From positions 1-37,203 of the forward strand of contig NZ_BAZW01000041.1 in assembly GCF_000974365.1 (NCBI RefSeq): a stretch of 37,203 nt of DNA, given 5' to 3'. Positions 7,986 to 16,691 of this stretch are shown here, piece after piece. The notes below the pieces were generated by a model. That model did no database searches and was not told the origin of the DNA. It worked only from the letters and a program-made list of their open reading frames with translations. How positions within the stretch are numbered: the first letter of the stretch is position 1; every line of letters starts with the position of its first letter. The position numbers were made by a program, and so were the translations under genes. This stretch comes from Geofilum rubicundum JCM 15548. GTDB lineage: Bacteria; Bacteroidota; Bacteroidia; Bacteroidales; Marinilabiliaceae.

Positions 7986-9320
7986 CTAATATAGTTGAAT
8001 CAATTGAGCATCTCTGAAATAGTGGGTCAGAATTTCAGCATGCGTATGTCCTTTAGCGCCCATAACAGCTGCCCCAATTTGACAGAGCCCCACTCCGTGG
8101 CCCCAGCCGGCACCGTTGAGGATGAAATTTTGAGGTAAACCATTTTCAAGGCCCTCCTTTTCAACCACAAAGGCGGAGCTGTAAAGGTGGGAGGGTGACA
8201 AGGCCTTGCGGATTTCCAATTCTTTACCGATGATCTTGGTGGCTTGGGTACCGATGATTTTGAGGCGGATGATGCGTCCGGAGCTGCCTCGCTCAAGTGG
8301 AATCATTTCTGATATGGCCCCCAAATCGAGGTCGATTTTGGATTTAAGCAATGCTTGTAACTCTGACTGGGGCAGGGTGACTTTCCAGCGAAAGAAATCC
8401 TGGGTTTCCATGTCATAATCGTTCAGAACCTGAGACAGAACCGACTGGTCATTGGTGTTGCAGAAGGTTTCCGGGCGATCCATGATCCATTGAGCGGCTG
8501 CCCGGTGATCGGTCAGGTTGGGCGCTGTTTCATTTTCATCGGTCGTTTTATCTACAAAAGCTTTTAAGTAGGGATGGATGACGGGCTCCCACACGTTTTC
8601 AAAGCGCTCTGTTACCCCTCCGCAGCATTTGGAAAAGCGCGCATCACAAATTTGTTGGTCGTACATCAAAACCCGGCCCGCTGTGGCCCGAACGGCCTTT
8701 TCAACCTTTGGTCCGGTGGCCCGGGTAATGCCCTGGTAGCGCTGGCAGTGGTCGTCGGCACACACGTCGAAGTGTTGGTGGTCTTCCCGGTCGTACCACC
8801 GGATGTGGGTGTCGCTGGTCTTCGTAAAGGAGGGATAGGGTGTGACTGTTTCTTTCAGGACGCCCGCTTTTTGTATTTGCGCCAGTAACCAGCTGCGGGA
8901 CATGACCGCGTGTGCTTTTAAAAATTCTTCGGAGGCGGTGGCTTTCATCTCTGAGGAAATCACGCTCACCAGGTAATCTTCCAGTTTTAGCAGGTTGATG
9001 GCCGTCAGGTGTTGCTCTTCCTGCAGGATGCGCAGGCTGCCCTTGAAGCGCTGGTTTTCCTGTCGTTCCCAATGAAAATGAATGCCAATGGTCACGTTGT
9101 GCAACTCAAAGGAACACGCCTCATAATTTTCAGGCACCAAATCCAATGGCAAGGCCATAGATATTTTATTATCAGTGCTTTCCAGCTCTACGCCCGGACC
9201 CGTTTGACGGATGGTCAGTGGTCCGGTAAACGCTTGCTGATTGAACAGGTACGTGCCGCTTAATGTCAACTGAATTTCAGGGGCAAAGAGCACACCTACT
9301 TTGATAATCGGTTCTTCCAT
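7986..9320 (-). CDS. SpoIID/LytB-domain protein lacking a signal peptide
   Basis: 444 residues. SpoIID of sporulating bacteria is a peptidoglycan lytic transglycosylase acting on glycan stripped of stem peptides. Here the conserved core is visible: LEDYLVSVISSEM with the likely catalytic Glu (near residue 123), the following FLKAHAVMSRSWLLA, a Cys-containing region (FSKCCGGVTE) and the C-terminal GWGHGVGLCQIGA signature near residue 410. The N-terminus (MEEPIIKVGVLF) has no signal sequence, so the protein is predicted cytoplasmic, where it could only meet imported wall fragments. It sits between DUF4922 (9-base gap) and the importer (5-base gap) in one operon. Confidence 0.88.
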   Translation of the reverse strand: MEEPIIKVGVLFAPEIQLTLSGTYLFNQQAFTGPLTIRQTGPGVELESTDNKISMALPLDLVPENYEACSFELHNVTIGIHFHWERQENQRFKGSLRILQEEQHLTAINLLKLEDYLVSVISSEMKATASEEFLKAHAVMSRSWLLAQIQKAGVLKETVTPYPSFTKTSDTHIRWYDREDHQHFDVCADDHCQRYQGITRATGPKVEKAVRATAGRVLMYDQQICDARFSKCCGGVTERFENVWEPVIHPYLKAFVDKTTDENETAPNLTDHRAAAQWIMDRPETFCNTNDQSVLSQVLNDYDMETQDFFRWKVTLPQSELQALLKSKIDLDLGAISEMIPLERGSSGRIIRLKIIGTQATKIIGKELEIRKALSPSHLYSSAFVVEKEGLENGLPQNFILNGAGWGHGVGLCQIGAAVMGAKGHTHAEILTHYFRDAQLIQLY

Positions 9321-9329
9321 GGATCGTTT

Positions 9330-10265
9330 TTATTTTTGCAAGTCCTTTAATAGTTGCTGCCAGCTGGTGTCGGACAAGCTTACCTGTTTAAAAATGTCCC
9401 GAATGGTGTCTGTATCTAGTTTGTCAAAATCTTCTTCACGGGGCGTGATGAGCAGGCCGCCAAAATCGACGGAGGCCGGACTCAGCAGCAATTGACCTGC
9501 TCCACTGGAAAAGAACTGGCGGGGCCGGTGGGCCCCGCGGGGAAAGAGGTAAATTCGCCAAAGGCCAGCCTCATAGCCCGCCAACAGGTTCAGTAGGGGC
9601 TCCTCTTTTTCCTCGTGGTTGGCAGGCAGGCAGCCAATGATTTTTTCCATCCAATGCACCATGCTTTCCGGGTGTTGGCCTTCGACGACCAGGCATTTTC
9701 TGGAATAATGGACGGCGGCTTCCACCAGCACTTCCGTATCGTTAAAAATAAGCTGCTTTTCCAGGTGGGACCATTCCTCTTCGATGGGCATGAGACCTTT
9801 TTGGCCGGCCTGAAAATGAAAATGATCGGGCGCCGATGCGCCACATTTGGGACCATTGTAAAAGACGATGAAATCGCTCAATTCCCTGGCCAGTTCCAGC
9901 ATGTCGGTCATTCGACCATGGATGCGCTGTGGCAGGTGTTGCTGTTCCACGATGGTCAGATGTCTCGGAAAAATGGGGAAGGGATTTACCAATATTTCGT
10001 AAGCCGCTTTAAAAGGCAGGCCTGGCTGTTCCGCAGGCCGGTTTTTGGCGCAGAGAAAGCAGGGACGTTGGCCAATGCTTTGGCTGTCGGTTTTGGCCGT
10101 TGATGAGGTGATGCGCCCCGGATTATACTGGATGGTAAAAGTTTCCCCGGGTGAAAGGACAAGGGTGCGCGTTTGGACCTGGTCCAATGCAGCCAAGTTT
10201 TTGGCTGCCAATGGCCATTGCGTGATTTGTTGTTGAATCAAGGAATCAATGTCGTTCAAACCCAT
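9330..10265 (-). CDS. DUF4922 HIT/GalT-like protein, probable nucleotidyltransferase or phosphorylase
   Basis: 311 residues. Features of the HIT/GalT fold are a Cys pair (PCFLCAKNRP, near residue 90), a conserved NPFPIFPRHLTIVE strand (near 112) and a His motif GASAPDHFHFQAG (near 165) that matches the HxHxQ pattern of galactose-1-phosphate uridylyltransferase and GDP-galactose phosphorylase relatives. The substrate is not known. By context (sugar kinase, glycosyltransferase, wall-fragment importer) a sugar-1-phosphate nucleotidyl transfer is a reasonable guess, and only a guess. The start follows the GT2 stop by 2 bases. Confidence 0.85.
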   Translation of the reverse strand: MGLNDIDSLIQQQITQWPLAAKNLAALDQVQTRTLVLSPGETFTIQYNPGRITSSTAKTDSQSIGQRPCFLCAKNRPAEQPGLPFKAAYEILVNPFPIFPRHLTIVEQQHLPQRIHGRMTDMLELARELSDFIVFYNGPKCGASAPDHFHFQAGQKGLMPIEEEWSHLEKQLIFNDTEVLVEAAVHYSRKCLVVEGQHPESMVHWMEKIIGCLPANHEEKEEPLLNLLAGYEAGLWRIYLFPRGAHRPRQFFSSGAGQLLLSPASVDFGGLLITPREEDFDKLDTDTIRDIFKQVSLSDTSWQQLLKDLQK

Positions 10266-10267
10266 AT

Positions 10268-11625
10268 TTATTTTTGTTGGCCCATTCTGGCATATAGCTC
10301 CATGGTACGCAGCCGGTCCTTGTACAGATTATGTGTGTTGGTTTTTTCAATGCTCAGAGCGGCGTCGGTGTTCTCTTCCCACCTGCGGCACAGATAGAGG
10401 GCTTCATAAAGGCGACCTATTTTGTAGTGTCGACTGATGGTTAATCCGACCGCATAATCTTCGCCGTAACTCACATTCGGAAATCTGATCGCTCGTATCA
10501 CCGGCGTGAAAAAGGCCCGTGGAGCACCCAGTCCGTTAATGCGCAAGGCATTGTTGGGGCCGTTGTGGGGGGTCCACTCCTTGTGGTCGATCAATCCGGG
10601 CGGGATGGGCGCCAGGTTAAAATTAACCATTTCATAGCTGCCGATGAGCATGGCACAGCGCTCCTGATAAAAAGTCTGAACAATGGTCTGAATCACTTCG
10701 TTGTTGATGTACAGGTCGTCGCTGTCGAGCTGAATGGCGAATTGGCCACACTGCTCGTGAAAAATTGCCTCATTCCAACAACCGCCAATGCCCAGATCTG
10801 TGCGTTGGGGAAGGTGATGAATCAGTCGGGGGTCGCTTTTGGCCATTTCTTTGAGGACTTCAGTGGTGCCATCTGTCGAGTGGTTATCCACCACTATCAG
10901 GTTGAAGCTATGCTCTGTTTTTTGGGAAAGCACCGACAACACGGCCTCTTCAATGGTTTTGACGCGGTTGCGGACCGGAATCACTACCGTGGCTTCTGTT
11001 TCAAAAGGGATGGTGTTGAAGTCAATTTCTTTGAATGGTGGCTCAAGCAAAGCGTTCAAACGTTTTAAGTGCAGGGTGCAAGCCGCTTCCATTTCTATTT
11101 GAACTTCCCGGTTGCGTGGATCCACATAGTCGAACTGTTTTTCTCCCGACGTCCGTCCATCTGTTTCTTTGGCGGTGTAAAGATATTCCGGTAATCGAAG
11201 GAGTGGGCCCTTTTCCGACAGGCGTAAGCGCAGGTCGTACCACCCGGCATACTTAAAATCGGAAGGCATGTCAGCCACGGCTGCTTTAAGTGCCTCGACA
11301 GAGATGAGCACGAGGGGGCCAAAATCAAAGTCGTCGCGCAGGCTCCCCGTCTGGTAATCGATAAGCGGCCATGGCAGGGTTTGGCCATCCTTTTCGCGGT
11401 AATGGTCGGCATACACCATAACAGCACCGCTCGTCCGGGCCGCCTGTACCATTCGTTTTGTGGCCCATTGGCCCAATTGAATGTCCTTTGAATGGTCCAT
11501 AAGCAGGAGATAAGGCTGGCGCATTGCCGAGCCATATCTCTTAATGAGGCGGTTGAACGCAAGGCAAACGCCTCAGCCGTTTCGACCGGGGCGTCCTGCC
11601 AGGGCATGTCTGTTGTTTGATTCAT
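10268..11625 (-). CDS. Family 2 glycosyltransferase with extra N-terminal domain (one apparent frameshift)
   Basis: With one base added near 11557-11565 the frame runs from ATG 11625 ([10 protein letters not shown]...) through [22 protein letters not shown] to the stop at 10268, about 452 residues. Residues about 1-190 form an N-terminal domain I do not recognise. The GT2 catalytic domain follows, with the start strand [18 protein letters not shown], the [10 protein letters not shown] nucleotide-binding segment and the metal-binding DSDD motif ([10 protein letters not shown]). No membrane segments, so it is cytoplasmic. Its ATG overlaps the stop of the 57-residue membrane protein (TAATG), implying translational coupling. 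Acceptor unknown; the operon suggests wall or envelope sugar. Confidence 0.82.
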
Positions 11626-11798
11626 TAAGCACCAACGTATTTGAGTAGTTCGTAAACCATGAAAGCCGGCCATACCAGAGCTTTCAAAAATCCTACGATG
11701 CCCATCCAAAAACTGGTGGCACCTGAAATAAAATAGATGGCTGCACCAATGAGTCCCAGTCCATAAATGGCGCTTGAGGTTCCGCTGTCTTTGCTCAT
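11625..11798 (-). CDS. 57-residue membrane protein heading the salvage operon
   Basis: The small frame MSKDSGTSSAIYGLGLIGAA... ends ...FMVYELLKYVGA. It has two hydrophobic stretches (about residues 9-27 and 32-48) separated by a short Gly/Phe turn, consistent with a membrane hairpin. TAA and the next ATG overlap by one base (TAATG), strong evidence that it is a translated gene in the operon. I do not recognise a named family. It may help anchor or regulate the cytoplasmic enzymes or the importer encoded downstream. Confidence 0.75.
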   Translation of the reverse strand: MSKDSGTSSAIYGLGLIGAAIYFISGATSFWMGIVGFLKALVWPAFMVYELLKYVGA

Positions 11799-11930
11799 AA
11801 TTTTAGAATTTGGTTAAAAGATTTCTTGTTTGACCTGTGTACTGTCACAAATTTGCACAGAAATTATCATAAAACTAAGTAATTTGCCAAAGAAACTGTT
11901 TTTTGTCAAAAAATGCTTATTTAGCAGCGT

Positions 11931-11943
11931 AATTGATTCAATT
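11931..11943. promoter_or_regulatory. 13-bp palindrome just before the kinase start
   Basis: AATTGATTCAATT is a perfect palindrome around a central T, ending 3 bases before the kinase ATG. It could be an operator overlapping the translation start. It is AT-rich and short, so chance is possible. Confidence 0.3.
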
Positions 11944-11946
11944 GAT

Positions 11947-12798
11947 ATGGCGCATACGTATACTTTGATGGCCGACAGTGGTTCGACAAAAACCAACTGG
12001 GTCCTTTTTTCCGGAGATCAGCGGCCTGTGGAACGGTTGTCTACTTCCGGTATCAATCCGTTTTATCAGAACCAGGAAGCCATCGTTTCTATTCTTGAAG
12101 GGCTGGACCTTCAAGGGAAAGTGCCCCGGGAGGTCTTTTTTTATGGGGCCGGCTGTGTGGGAGAAGCACAGTTGAAGTCGGTCGAAGGCGCCCTTGGCCA
12201 CTTTTTCCCGGCGGCTAAAATTGAAGTGGCCTCGGATTTGTTGGCGGCAGCCCGTTCGTTGTGTGGTCACCAAAGTGGCATTGCGGCCATTCTGGGTACG
12301 GGGTCTAATTCCTGTTACTATAACGGACAGGTTATTGTGGAAAATGTATCTCCTCTGGGCTTTATTTTGGGTGATGAGGGAAGTGGGGCTGTTTTGGGCC
12401 GTAAATTGGTGGGCGATGTACTTAAAAAGCAGTTGCCTGAGGCCGTTTGCATGGCTTTTTATGAGCAATATCAGATGGATGGACTGGCCATTATTGAAAA
12501 TGTTTACCGTCAGCCCTTTCCCAATCGCTTTTTGGCGCAGTTTACCCCGTTTTTGTTGAAACATATCGAAGAACCGTCGGTGAGGCAATTGGTTAAAAGG
12601 AGTTTCGTTGCGTTTTATGAGCGCAACATCCGTCACTACCCAAAGGCCCTTCAGTTACCCATTCACTTCACCGGCAGTGTGGCCTGGCATTTCAGGTCCG
12701 TTTTGGCCTTAGCGGCTGAGGAAACAGGTTTTCAGATGGGAAAGGTGGTGCCGGATCCAATGGATGGTCTGATGCGCTATCACAGCGATCAGCACTAA
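11947..12798 (+). CDS. BadF/BadG-type amino-sugar kinase (GlcNAc/MurNAc kinase-like)
   Basis: 283 residues from ATG 11947; the frame is open upstream to 11830 but MAHTYTLMADSGSTKTNW is the typical beginning of this family. ASKHA-fold motifs are visible: phosphate-1 loop DSGSTKTNW (residues about 9-17), a hinge segment with ILGTGSNSCYY (about 115-125) and FILGDEGSGAVLGRKL (about 139-154), followed by a C-terminal GSVAWHF segment. The family phosphorylates GlcNAc, glucosamine or MurNAc in the cytosol; the MurNAc kinase of Tannerella belongs to the same type. It is divergent from the salvage operon, so co-regulation through the shared 150-base intergenic region is plausible. Confidence 0.85.
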   Translation: MAHTYTLMADSGSTKTNWVLFSGDQRPVERLSTSGINPFYQNQEAIVSILEGLDLQGKVPREVFFYGAGCVGEAQLKSVEGALGHFFPAAKIEVASDLLAAARSLCGHQSGIAAILGTGSNSCYYNGQVIVENVSPLGFILGDEGSGAVLGRKLVGDVLKKQLPEAVCMAFYEQYQMDGLAIIENVYRQPFPNRFLAQFTPFLLKHIEEPSVRQLVKRSFVAFYERNIRHYPKALQLPIHFTGSVAWHFRSVLALAAEETGFQMGKVVPDPMDGLMRYHSDQH

Positions 12799-12802
12799 CA
12801 AA

Positions 12803-12828
12803 AAAAGACTGCCCGCAGGCAGTCTTTT
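12803..12828. terminator. Bidirectional intrinsic terminator
   Basis: AAAAGACTGCC and GGCAGTCTTTT pair perfectly over 11 bp around a CGCA loop, between the convergent kinase and thioredoxin reductase genes. A-tract on one side and T-tract on the other serve both directions. Confidence 0.92.
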
Positions 12829-12850
12829 ACTTATGTCAATCGATACTTCA

Positions 12851-13858
12851 TTACAAAGGATTCTCTGCCAACCAGCGTTCCGCATCAATGGCGGCCATAC
12901 ATCCGGTTCCTGCAGCAGTGACGGCCTGACGATAAACGTGGTCCTGAACGTCGCCACAGGCAAATACACCCGGCACATTGGTTTTGGTGGTTCCGGGTGT
13001 GGTTTTGATGTAACCCACTTCGTTGGTTTCGAGGTAATCTTTGAAAATGTCTGAGTTGGGTTTGTGACCAATGGCCAGAAAGAAACCATCAATTTTGATT
13101 TTTACTTCTTCTTCTTCAGGGGTGCCTTTTTTCTTAACCAGTACAGCGCCTTCAACCACACCATCCCCAAACAATCCTTTGGTTTGGTGTTCCCACAATA
13201 TGGTAATATTTGGTGTCTTGAACACGCGCTCCTGCATCACTTTAGAGGCACGGAGTTCGTCGCGGCGTACAATCAAATAGACTTTGTTGACCAGGCCTGC
13301 GAGGTACATGGCTTCTTCAGCGGCTGTGTCGCCACCACCAACGACCGCTACATCCTTACCACGGTAGAAAAATCCGTCACAGGTGGCACACGCTGAAACG
13401 CCGCCGCCCGCATATTTTGTTTCGTCTTCCAGCCCCAGGTACTTGGCGGTGGCTCCGGTGGCAATGATGAGGGCTTCGGCTTCAACTATTTTTTTGTCAT
13501 CGATGGTTACTTTAAAGGGACGTTTCGATAAGTCTGCTTTGGTGGCCATGCCCCAAAGAACAGAGGTGCCAAAGCGTTCTGCTTGCTTTTTGAGGTCTTC
13601 CATCATTTCAGGACCGGTGACACCCATCGGGTAGCCGGGGAAGTTTTCAACCTCGGTGGTGGTGGTCAACTGTCCACCCGGCTGCATGCCTTCATACATG
13701 ACGGGGGAGAGATTGGCACGGGCAGCATATATTGCAGCGGTATATCCGGCTGGTCCTGAACCAACAATCAGTACCTTCACTTTTTCCACATCGGTAATCT
13801 CTTTTTCTTCTTTTTGAGAACTGTTATCCAGATTCTCTATTTTTCCAAATAGTGCCAT
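12851..13858 (-). CDS. trxB: Thioredoxin-disulfide reductase (first paralogue)
   Basis: 335 residues. An NADPH-dependent flavoenzyme that reduces thioredoxin. It carries an FAD-binding GSGPAGYTAAIYAA loop (after an N-terminal extension of about 25 residues), the redox CATCDGFFY motif (near residue 160), the NADPH-binding VVGGGDTAAEEA loop and the C-terminal FAD motif GVFACGDVQD. The N-terminal extension (SSQKEEKEITDVEKVK) is charged and lacks a signal. The gene is separate from the second reductase at 20917-21876; about 110 bases upstream on the coding strand lies TACCTTTG (13983-13976). The bidirectional terminator at 12803-12828 ends it. Confidence 0.95.
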   Translation of the reverse strand: MALFGKIENLDNSSQKEEKEITDVEKVKVLIVGSGPAGYTAAIYAARANLSPVMYEGMQPGGQLTTTTEVENFPGYPMGVTGPEMMEDLKKQAERFGTSVLWGMATKADLSKRPFKVTIDDKKIVEAEALIIATGATAKYLGLEDETKYAGGGVSACATCDGFFYRGKDVAVVGGGDTAAEEAMYLAGLVNKVYLIVRRDELRASKVMQERVFKTPNITILWEHQTKGLFGDGVVEGAVLVKKKGTPEEEEVKIKIDGFFLAIGHKPNSDIFKDYLETNEVGYIKTTPGTTKTNVPGVFACGDVQDHVYRQAVTAAGTGCMAAIDAERWLAENPL

Positions 13859-13975
13859 ATTATATAAATATTTAGATGTTTAAATTTATTGCGCAAAATT
13901 GCCATTTTTTTTTCAATTTTCAAAACAGATTTATGTCTGGTCTCCATTGAAAACCTTTATCGAATGGCTGGCCGA

Positions 13976-13983
13976 CAAAGGTA
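13976..13983 (-). promoter_or_regulatory. Candidate -7 box (TACCTTTG) for trxB
   Basis: Matches TAnnTTTG on the minus strand and is identical to the box ahead of pyrG; it would give a leader of about 110 bases before the ATG at 13858. Confidence 0.4.
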
Positions 13984-14041
13984 CTTAATTTAAACCCCCA
14001 TAGCTTGATAGGCGGGCATTTAGTTGTATAAACTAAATTGA

Positions 14042-14968
14042 TTATTCATAGCTGTTGCCAATAATAACGATGGAATCAGAAGCGATAGAAATTCCGCCAA
14101 CCAGTCCCAGTCCATGGTCTATATTGGAATGTATTTTAATGGGATCAACCACCGGCAAATCATAGTTGTATTCAGCAACGACCCGACTTCTCAGGTAATT
14201 GAAGTAGTCCTCCGACAGGCTCATCAGGTGAAAGCGAAGGATGCGTTTTTCATTGTCACCCGATGGATCCAAATAAGTTTTAGGTATGCCGATGCGCAGC
14301 CGGTGCGTTTTGCCTTGAATCAGATAATCCGAGAATGAGCCCAGAAAGTTGATGCCGCCTAAAAGACTGCCTTCCTGATCGCGTATGTAAAACACTTCAT
14401 CGTCTTTGGAGTAATTAACTGGTTGGAAATCAATGACTTTTTGAAGCGAGTCCCTCGTTTCGTCCGTCACTATCAGTTGGTAAAAATTATCGATCCCCGG
14501 GGGGTCTTTAAACAGAACATCGTACAGAAAATTTCCATTGTTGCCAACGACCGATGTGCTTACATTGTTGATGGCTTCTATAAAGACCGCTTCCGGAATG
14601 GCCGTTTTACCTGTCACCCGCAATCCCTCTGAGTCACCTCCTACCACCTGGATCAGGTCGCCTTCCTTTAGGGCCATGCCGGGACGTTGCTCCCAGGTTT
14701 TGTTAAAAGGCCAGGCGAAGGAATCAATGCGGGCACCGTTTTTATAAATCGCTACATAGCCATTGTAAATACGTTCAAAATCATCCACGGATGAGTGACT
14801 GACACTCTTGCTCAAATGCACCGACAGGGTTGAGTCGGCCGTGGGAAAGGCAAACAAAACCATTTGTCCCCCACCTTCCTGCAACTTGAGCGGCAAATCC
14901 GTTTCGCAGCTTTCTAAAAGCACGCCTAGAAATGGTAGGATAATAAAAAACTTAAGTCGTTTGATCAT
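14042..14968 (-). CDS. DUF4249-family lipoprotein
   Basis: The protein has 308 residues from ATG 14968 (an ATG 15 bases earlier is also in frame). A signal peptide MIKRLKFFIILPFLGV precedes a lipobox-like LLESC, so it should be lipidated at Cys21. The remainder matches the DUF4249 pattern: an N-terminal beta-rich domain (SVHLSKSVSH..., YNGYVAIYKNGARIDSF) and a C-terminal half with LRFHLMSLSEDYFNYLRS and a final GGISIASDSIVI segment. In Bacteroidota such genes usually follow a TonB-dependent receptor, as part of an outer-membrane uptake pair; here no receptor is adjacent. The upstream neighbour is a divergent oxidoreductase. Confidence 0.82.
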   Translation of the reverse strand: MIKRLKFFIILPFLGVLLESCETDLPLKLQEGGGQMVLFAFPTADSTLSVHLSKSVSHSSVDDFERIYNGYVAIYKNGARIDSFAWPFNKTWEQRPGMALKEGDLIQVVGGDSEGLRVTGKTAIPEAVFIEAINNVSTSVVGNNGNFLYDVLFKDPPGIDNFYQLIVTDETRDSLQKVIDFQPVNYSKDDEVFYIRDQEGSLLGGINFLGSFSDYLIQGKTHRLRIGIPKTYLDPSGDNEKRILRFHLMSLSEDYFNYLRSRVVAEYNYDLPVVDPIKIHSNIDHGLGLVGGISIASDSIVIIGNSYE

Positions 14969-15165
14969 TGATTGATGGCCCATTTTTTTCTGAAAACTTA
15001 AAAATAGGGAAAATTGCGTTTATACGGACCTGTTTGCTGGTTAATTTTTACATAGGGGGTGGCCAGAAGCACACAGGTGAGAAAAGGCGTCTTTATTTGT
15101 CAAAAAAGTAAAAAAAATAGCTTAATTTAGAAGGAACATTTATTTTACACAACAAACTATATTTT

Positions 15166-16647
15166 ATGGACTCAAAAATTGGACGAAGGGGTTTCCTTCA
15201 AAAAACCGGTGTTGCCGCGGTTGGTTTAAGTGTTTTACCCGGTACCGCCTTTGCCAGTCAACCTGCACAGTCGGCTCCCAGGGCTCCTGGCGACAAGCTG
15301 CGGATTGTCGGTGTTGGTGTTGGCGGTCGGGGATTTGCCGTATTAAAAGCCCTGGAAAGCGAAGAAATTGTAGCGCTTTGCGATGTGGATTTTCGCTATG
15401 CCAAAAACTGCTTTGATTACTTTCCTAAAGCGAAGAAGTATTGGGACTGGCGAAAAATGTTCGATGAAATGGGGGATCAGTTTGATGCTGTAATGGTAGC
15501 TACCGCTGACCATACGCATGCCATTATAGCTGCCACGGCCATCACCATGGGAAAACATGTTTATGTTGAAAAACCACTGACCCATACGGTGTATGAATCG
15601 CGTTTGCTGACCAAACTGGCCGAAAAACACCAGGTAGCTACTCAGATGGGTAACCAGGGCGCCTCTGAAGAGGGGGTTTCTTTGGTCAAGGAGTGGATAC
15701 AAAATGGTGAAATCGGGGAAGTAACCCGGGTAGAGGCCTTTACCGACCGGCCCATCTGGCCGCAAGGGCTTAATACGCCTAAGCAGGGACAATGGGTGCC
15801 GGATTATTTGAACTGGGATTTGTTTGTGGGGCCTGCCAAAATGCGTCCTTTCAATGAAATATATACCCCCTGGAATTTCCGGGGCTGGTGGGATTATGGC
15901 ACCGGGGCTTTAGGTGATATGGCTTGTCATATTTTACATCCTGTGTTTAAGGGACTTAACCTGGGGTATCCGACCAAGGTGCAGGGAAGCTCTACGCTCT
16001 TGCTCACAGAGAGTGCACCGGTGGCCCAAAAGGTAAAAATGACTTTCCCCAAGCGGCCTAAGGCTGGAAAAGTGGATATGCCCGAAGTGGATGTGCATTG
16101 GTACGATGGCGGTTTGCAGCCTCTGAAACCAGAAAACTGGCCGGCAGGTAAAGACATGAATGTGCAGGGTGGCGGTGTCCTTTTTTATGGCACCAAAGAT
16201 ATTTTACATGTCGGATGTTACGGAAGAGAGCCCTGGTTGTTGTCGGGACGAAAACCGAATGCACCCAAAACTGAGCGAAGAATCAGTCTGAGTCATGAAA
16301 TGGACTGGGTGCGTGCCTGCAAAGAAATGCCGGCTAATCGTGTGAAGCCTGCTTCTGATTTTTATGAAGCCGGACCATTTAATGAAATGGTGGTGATGGG
16401 GGTATTGGCGGTGCGACTGCAAAGTCTCAACAAAGAACTCCACTGGGATGGTGAAAACATGCGTTTCACCAACATCAATGACGATGAAACCATTCGGACG
16501 GTCATCGAGGATGGCTTTGAAATAAAGGATGGCCATCCCACTTTTGATAAAACCTGGACGGAACCTGTGAAGGCCCAAGACTTTGCTGCCGAGCTGATTA
16601 AGCATAAGTATCGAAATGGCTGGAACTTACCTGAAATGCCTCAATAG
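15166..16647 (+). CDS. Tat-exported Gfo/Idh/MocA oxidoreductase
   Basis: 493 residues. The N-terminus MDSKIGRRGFLQKTGVAA is a Tat signal with the twin-arginine motif, ending near AFASQPA. A Rossmann domain follows (IVGVGVGGRGFAVLKAL near residue 46, ALCDVD) with the family motif VEKPLTH near residue 145, which holds the catalytic-type Lys. The C-terminal domain (WNFRGWWDYGTGALGDMACHILHP) carries the substrate His. The enzyme probably oxidises or reduces a sugar with a cofactor bound before export. The adjacent DUF1080 lipoprotein suggests a 3-keto-glycoside pathway. Confidence 0.9.
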   Translation: MDSKIGRRGFLQKTGVAAVGLSVLPGTAFASQPAQSAPRAPGDKLRIVGVGVGGRGFAVLKALESEEIVALCDVDFRYAKNCFDYFPKAKKYWDWRKMFDEMGDQFDAVMVATADHTHAIIAATAITMGKHVYVEKPLTHTVYESRLLTKLAEKHQVATQMGNQGASEEGVSLVKEWIQNGEIGEVTRVEAFTDRPIWPQGLNTPKQGQWVPDYLNWDLFVGPAKMRPFNEIYTPWNFRGWWDYGTGALGDMACHILHPVFKGLNLGYPTKVQGSSTLLLTESAPVAQKVKMTFPKRPKAGKVDMPEVDVHWYDGGLQPLKPENWPAGKDMNVQGGGVLFYGTKDILHVGCYGREPWLLSGRKPNAPKTERRISLSHEMDWVRACKEMPANRVKPASDFYEAGPFNEMVVMGVLAVRLQSLNKELHWDGENMRFTNINDDETIRTVIEDGFEIKDGHPTFDKTWTEPVKAQDFAAELIKHKYRNGWNLPEMPQ

Positions 16648-16691
16648 CCTTCTTCAATTTAATATTTAATCCCCAAATAAAACTATTTACT

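Noticed and set aside
11826-11846. CRP-like box between the kinase and the salvage operon (TGTG...CACA)
   Set aside because: The spacing is N6 instead of the N8 between TGTG and CACA in the CRP consensus and the arms are only 4 bases.
11938-12636. Minus-strand frame of 232 codons inside the kinase gene
   Set aside because: Shadow frame; the plus strand encodes an intact ASKHA kinase with all motifs.
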